DNA from: Mycoplasmoides alvi ATCC 29626
GTDB taxonomy: Bacteria > Bacillota_I > Bacilli_A > Mycoplasmatales > Mycoplasmoidaceae
Assembly (NCBI RefSeq): GCF_000701785.1
Contig: NZ_KL370825.1
Coordinates: 123,511 to 155,515 of the forward strand
Direction: 5' to 3'
DNA: 32,005 bases
Positions 27,800 to 32,005 of this stretch are shown here, piece by piece. The position numbers and the translations under genes are program-made. The notes under the pieces are model-generated. The model was given only the letters and a program-made list of their open reading frames with translations, was not told the origin of the DNA and made no database searches. Numbering within the stretch: position 1 is the first letter of the stretch; each line of letters opens with the position of its first letter.

Positions 27800-28840
27800 T
27801 TAAATAATATTTACCAAAGTGCTATTTAATAAATTAATATTTTGGCATTTTAGAATATTTCCTTTTATTTTAGTAAAAATTAATTTATTTTTATATAAAT
27901 TAAAAGCACTTTTATATGGTTCAATGCTGATATCAATGCCATTCTTTAATCTTAATCCCATGATTAAAACTTGTTGATAATATTCCTCATCAGTTAATTT
28001 ATAAGATTTTTTTTTAGGTTTTAAAATTGTTCCTTCATAGCTATAATAAATTCGATTTTCAAAACCATGAGCGCCATAACCAATAGCTGCTCAATCTTTT
28101 GTTAGTCAATATGCTAGATTATGCTTGGATTCATATTTCTTGCTTATAGCTCAATTAGAGACTTCATATCTTTTAAATTTTGATTTATTAAATTCCTTAA
28201 TAATTGTACTTAGTTGATTTTCTTCTTCTTCATAATTAATTTGATAATTTTTTTTCGTTAAAATTGCATTAGGTTTTAAATCTAAACCATAAAAAGAAAC
28301 ATGTTGTACTTGATGATCAATTGCGAATTGCACAGCATTTTTAGCATCATCAACTTTCATTAAAGGCAATGCATACATAAAGTCTAATGAAATGTTATTA
28401 AAGTGAAATTTTTGTAATAATTTAATAACTTTTGAACATTGCTCAATTGTGTGTGCTCTATTTAAGATTCTTAATATTTTATCGTTGGTAGATTGTACAC
28501 CTAAAGAAATTCTATTAACTAGATTATTTTTTAAAATTTTAATTTGTGATTCATTAATAAATTCAGGATTACATTCTATTGTAAATTCATAATTAGTTGA
28601 TAAGAAATTTTTTACAAATGATAAAAAATAGTTTAATTGATCATTGTCTAAAACATTTGGTGTACCTCCACCAATGTAAATTGTGTCAAATTGCTTTTTT
28701 TTATATTTTTTAAGTTTATTAATCAAGTAATCAATTATCTCTTTAGAATTATAATTACAAATTAATTCTCTTTTGAAGTCACAAAATGTGCAAATACTTT
28801 TACATAATGGTATGTGAATATACAAATGCTTTGTATTCAT
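27800..28840 (-). CDS. hemW: Radical SAM protein HemW (HemN-like)
   Basis: 346 aa with TGA as Trp. The radical SAM cluster is HIPLCKSICTFCDF (C13, C17, C20; CxxxCxxC followed by D-F, without the fourth Cys of true HemN). GGGTPNVL and the SAM-binding strand ECNPEF follow, then RISLGVQSTNDKIL. The haem-binding motif HNxxYW of HemW is present as KHNLAYW (H240); its Trp is a TGA. HemW is regarded as a haem chaperone, not a coproporphyrinogen oxidase. It begins 2 nt after the miaA stop and precedes the SOR gene. Confidence 0.92.
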
Positions 28841-28842
28841 AG

Positions 28843-29754
28843 TTAATTTTTTAAAAATTCATTTATTTTCTTAAAAAGATCATAAATATTATCGTGATAA
28901 AAATCAAAATTAATTTTATTTTCCAAATAATGATTTTTACACCATGTTATTTGTCTTTTAGCTAATTGTCGTATTAATTTTTGAAGAATAGATAATTCAA
29001 TATTTTTATTGTTTATTATGCAATCTATTAAATAAGAATACCCAATTGCTTTAGATGCTTGTGAATTAATAAATTCTGGTCATTTTTTTATTAAATCTTT
29101 TATTTCATTTAATCAACCATTGTTATACATTTCAATTGTTCTTTCATTCAATTTTGTCATTAATTCATCTTTATTTTTAAGGTTACAAAATATATATAAA
29201 ACATTATATTTTGGTTTATTATTTTTTATTAAGACTGATTTTTGTATTCCTGTAGTTTCATAAATCTCTAATGCTCTTTCTAAACGTTTTCGATTAAATT
29301 TGCCAATTTTTAAAGCTTCTATAGGATCTATAGAATGTAATTTTGCATGCAATTCTTCATTAGTTAAATTTTTATATAGATCTGGATTTCTTTTGGGAGA
29401 TTTACTTAAATCATAATTATTGATAAGAGCATCCATATATAGGTTAGAACCACCACATAAAATAGGAATTAATTTTTTGTCAAAAAGATTGTCAATTATT
29501 TTTTCACTTAAATCTTTAAATTGTTTAATATCTCAAGTATTTTTTACACTTATATAATTTATTAGGTGATGTTTTACTAATTTTAAATCATTTAAATTAG
29601 GTTTATTAATACCTATTGATATTTCCTTATATACTTGAAAAGAATCAACACTAATTATTTCTGCTCTAAAATTCAAATATTTTGCTATTTCAATAGCAAC
29701 ATGTGACTTTTTGGATCCTGTTGGTCCAATTATGGCTATTATTTTTTTGCTCAT
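28843..29754 (-). CDS. miaA: tRNA dimethylallyltransferase MiaA
   Basis: 303 aa with TGA as Trp. The start is MSKKIIAIIGPTG; then DSFQVYKEISIGINKP, VKHHLINYI, ILCGGSNLYMDALI and FNRKRLERALEIYETTG, which are the family motifs. It adds the isopentenyl group to A37 of tRNAs reading UNN codons such as tRNA-Tyr and tRNA-Leu(TAA), both in this window. The P-loop reads GPTGSKKSH where family members have GPTxxGKS/T, so the conserved Gly before the catalytic Lys is Lys (codons AAA AAG). The frame is otherwise intact. It is the first gene of a miaA-hemW-SOR run. Confidence 0.93.
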
Positions 29755-29945
29755 AATTTACCATTTATTTATTATTTTTTTACTAGAAAAATTGCTAATA
29801 TTTTAATTAAGTTAAAAAGTTATATTTGTAGAAAAATATTTAAGATTAAGTTTTTAATTTAATGTTTAGTTATAAATAAACAAACTCATAAAAATCACAT
29901 TTTTATATAAATACTTTGATTTACAAAATAATTTAATTTATAAAT
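29755..29945. other. Intergenic region between lipoprotein and miaA genes
   Basis: 191 nt of AT-rich sequence. On the minus strand, an AATTAAAATATT stretch before miaA is a possible -10 region. No clear terminator hairpin for the lipoprotein gene is seen. Confidence 0.4.
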
Positions 29946-31007
29946 CTATTTTCTATAAAAACTAGTTAAAAAATCAACTAGTGATGAACCTGCAACGCCA
30001 ACTTTAGTGATTAATTTTGATGCATTGCTATTGCTAAAATTTGAATTACTACTAGTGGATGATGAAGAATCATTAGTTGATCCATTTGGAAGTGTTGCAT
30101 CAGCTCCATTTTCAGGTGTGTCAGGATTGTTTGTGTTAGTTCCATTGTTTCCATCATCGGGAGTTGTGCTATCTCCAGTACCTGGATCTGAAGGATTATT
30201 TTCTGAAGTTCCTCCGATTGAATAGAAAGCACGTTCAATAACTCCATCTTGATTTTGCTTAAAGGCAATGACCATGTATTTAGTTATTTCAGAATAAACA
30301 TCCTGACTAGGATCAAAAGTAACGCTTGAACTTGTTGGTAATTCAGCAGTTTTAGTGAATCATGATGCCACAATTGAATTTGTAGAATAAGTATCGTAAA
30401 CTAAATTAACAATATCTCTATATTGAACAGCACTTTCATCTTCTCTTCTATATTTACCAGAGCGATCTTTAGATGTTTGTGATGCAATTGGATTGTCTGT
30501 ATCAACATTAGGATACTTTGCAAATGGGTTATTTTTATTATTTGTGTCATCTTGTCCAGCAGGAATATTTGTTGCTTCATCAATAAATAAACCAAATTTA
30601 ATTCCTAAAGGATATGAATCTTTTACTGGACTATTGTTGCCAGAAAAAATACTAACAGCATTACCAAACTCACCATTTCAACGTTTTTGATCCGCTGGCC
30701 CTTGAGAATTTATGCCATTAAAGAACTGTCATTGAGATAAATTTGAGTATGTTCCAATAGCTAAAACATAATTGCCATTATTAAAATTTTTTGATCCAAG
30801 AACTAAATTTTTTACATTAGCTTCATTAACTTTGTTTAATTGTGAAAAATTAGTTTTTGCATTAATACTTTGTACATCTAATGTTCTTATTAAATTACTA
30901 TCTACATTAGAACAACTAGTAACTGTATTTGCTAGTATTCCAAATATAGAAAATAACCCAAAACTTGTAAGAACAAATTTAACACAATTTTTTTTATTAA
31001 TTTTCAT
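29946..31007 (-). CDS. Membrane lipoprotein, possibly P35-type surface antigen
   Basis: 353 aa with TGA as Trp. A lipoprotein signal (MKINKKNCVKF, hydrophobic stretch, then ANTVTSC) puts the modified Cys at residue 32, a substrate for the Lgt coded at 11038. The mature part begins SNVDSNLIRTLDV and includes LVLGSKNFNNGNYVLAIGTY, an arrangement I associate with the P35 lipoprotein family of Malacoplasma penetrans, though that is from memory. A low-complexity Asn/Ser/Asp/Thr/Pro linker precedes a short C-terminal SLVDFLTSFYRK. The ATG at 31007 is favoured by GGAAAG about 5 nt upstream; in-frame ATGs slightly upstream are less well placed. The promoter region has a 9-bp inverted repeat. Confidence 0.85.
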
Positions 31008-31075
31008 TGATCTTTCCATCTGCAATAGAAATATTTGTTAAAATATTCATTAATTTTATTATATAAAACAACATT

Positions 31076-31107
31076 TTGAAATAAAAACAATTTTTGTGTT
31101 ATTTCAA
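31076..31107 (-). promoter_or_regulatory. Inverted repeat upstream of the lipoprotein gene
   Basis: TTGAAATAA (31076-31084) and TTATTTCAA (31099-31107) are perfect inverted copies 14 nt apart. On the minus strand they lie just upstream of an AT-rich TATATAATAAAA stretch (around 31053-31064) that can serve as -10, and about 70-100 nt before the ATG. The site is suited to an operator or a small invertible segment. Confidence 0.4.
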
Positions 31108-31159
31108 GTATGAATTAATTGTTTAGATACATTGAATATTTGCTTAATGTTTGTGAAAT

Positions 31160-32005
31160 TTAATTTCTTTTTATTAATTTTATTTTATTATCACTATCAT
31201 TATTATCTTTTCTATTTGATTTAATTACATTAATATTGTTATTAGTTGTATTAACATTTCATTTAATAATGAAATTAGAATTATGAGCAGATTTAATAGT
31301 TGGTCCCTTAATTATTTCTTTATTCTTCTCTAAAAATTTTAAGTTTGGACTATTATGTCTTATAAAATTAAGTTGAGTTTCATTGGCTTTTCTTCTCTTT
31401 TTAAGAATTAGAAAAATCGCTTGAAACATGCCAACAATTAATATGAATGTTGATACAACAATTGTTAATATTATACTAACATCTAAATTAGTTAACTCAA
31501 TACCAATATCACCTTTAGAAGTAGGTGCTGATTTGATAGATACAGAAAATGAAGGTTTAACACTTGTTGAAGGATTTTCAACAGCAACATCATCAAAATT
31601 ATCGATTTCTAAATCATTTATTGTATTAAAAAGTAAAGTTTGGATTTCAGAATTAAAAACACTTGAAAAGTTAGTCATAAAATAATTTGCTAATGAAGTT
31701 CTAAATTTGTCATGAATTTGTTTATAAATACTGTTGTTAATTGAAGAATTCATAAACAAACAATTAATTAAGGATTTATCAACATTGGTTAAATCAAATT
31801 GAATTTCTAAATCTAATTTTCTAATTATCTTTGATTCATCTTTAGGATCATTAATAAGATTTTTATTTTTAATTAGAACTTTAAAAGGAATAATTTGTGA
31901 AAAAGATTGTTTTGTATTTTGATTGTTCATGACAACATTAATAGCAGAACTTGGAGATGTTGTACTTTCAACATTGATTAAAACAATATTATTTTTAACA
32001 TCAGA
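31160..32005 (-). CDS. C-terminal part of a surface-exposed membrane protein (partial)
   Basis: The minus-strand frame is open from the window edge to a TAA at 31160-31162; the start lies outside. The 281 residues seen hold a polar region rich in Asn, Ser, Lys and Ile (with IIPFKVLIKNKNLINDPKDE and LDLEIQFDLTNVDKSLINCL), one hydrophobic helix (VSIILTIVVSTFILIVGMF...), a KKRRK stop-transfer signal and a basic, Asn-rich cytoplasmic tail. One TGA is read as Trp near the end. The plan resembles the C-terminus of the 14896-17247 protein, so this is another type I surface protein. The family is not recognised. Confidence 0.75.

Noticed and set aside
30007-30225. Plus-strand and second minus-strand frames over the lipoprotein linker
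   Set aside because: They are shadows of the Asn/Ser/Asp-rich repeat region of the minus-strand lipoprotein, which has a signal peptide, ribosome binding site and unbroken frame.
30988-30995. A8 run in the lipoprotein signal peptide as a phase-variable tract
   Set aside because: Runs of eight or nine A occur in housekeeping genes here as well, for example in rpmG, so the length is not exceptional.
1-32005. CRISPR arrays, insertion sequences, prophage or integrative elements
   Set aside because: No regularly spaced repeats, transposase, integrase or terminal inverted repeats were seen; the one transposase-like phrase near 14030 is too short to support a call.

Overview
The window reads as a stretch of mollicute chromosome. 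Base composition is very AT-rich. Almost every long reading frame is cut by in-frame TGA codons that fall at conserved tryptophan positions, for example the W of WCGPC in thioredoxin, so TGA is read as Trp (code 4). All coordinates below use that code. Gene content (hprK next to lgt, full-length Rsh, a lipoprotein recalling the P35 type) fits a Malacoplasma/Ureaplasma-like member of the Mycoplasmatales. The species cannot be fixed from sequence reading alone.

Layout. 1-4471: the tail of a Gln/Pro/Met-rich protein, a bifunctional (p)ppGpp enzyme (rsh), greA, five tRNA genes (Tyr, Gln, Lys, Leu, Gly) closed by a strong terminator, and rpsD behind a leader with a hairpin over its ribosome binding site. 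4512-9986: topA, trxA, a Cof-type HAD phosphatase, rpmG, an Xaa-Pro aminopeptidase and an unknown four-helix membrane protein. 10064-13722: hprK-lgt plus a small membrane protein, then a ZIP-type metal transporter with an operator-like palindrome in its leader. 13783-14895: 1.1 kb without a convincing gene but with hairpins, an orphan Shine-Dalgarno sequence and an orphan strong terminator. 14896-19791: two large surface proteins, one anchored at both ends and one with two PA14-like repeats. The second sits behind a T16 tract that forms the -35/-10 spacer, a phase-variation layout. 20370-27397: mnmA, alaS, ruvX, trmR, trhP1 and trhP2, largely collinear with the Bacillus subtilis alaS region and mostly tRNA-maturation genes. 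27407-32005, minus strand: a superoxide reductase-like protein, hemW, miaA, a lipoprotein and the C-terminal part of another surface protein.

How it fits together. Two segments are translation and tRNA-modification clusters: mnmA/alaS/trmR/trhP1/trhP2 on the plus strand and miaA on the minus strand. Two other segments are surface-antigen loci with signs of switchable or regulated expression. The most unusual items are a five-ligand superoxide reductase in a mollicute, next to a HemW that keeps its haem motif; a TrhP1/TrhP2/TrmR set in a lineage expected to lack prephenate; the T16 promoter spacer; and the structured non-coding block at 13.8-14.5 kb.
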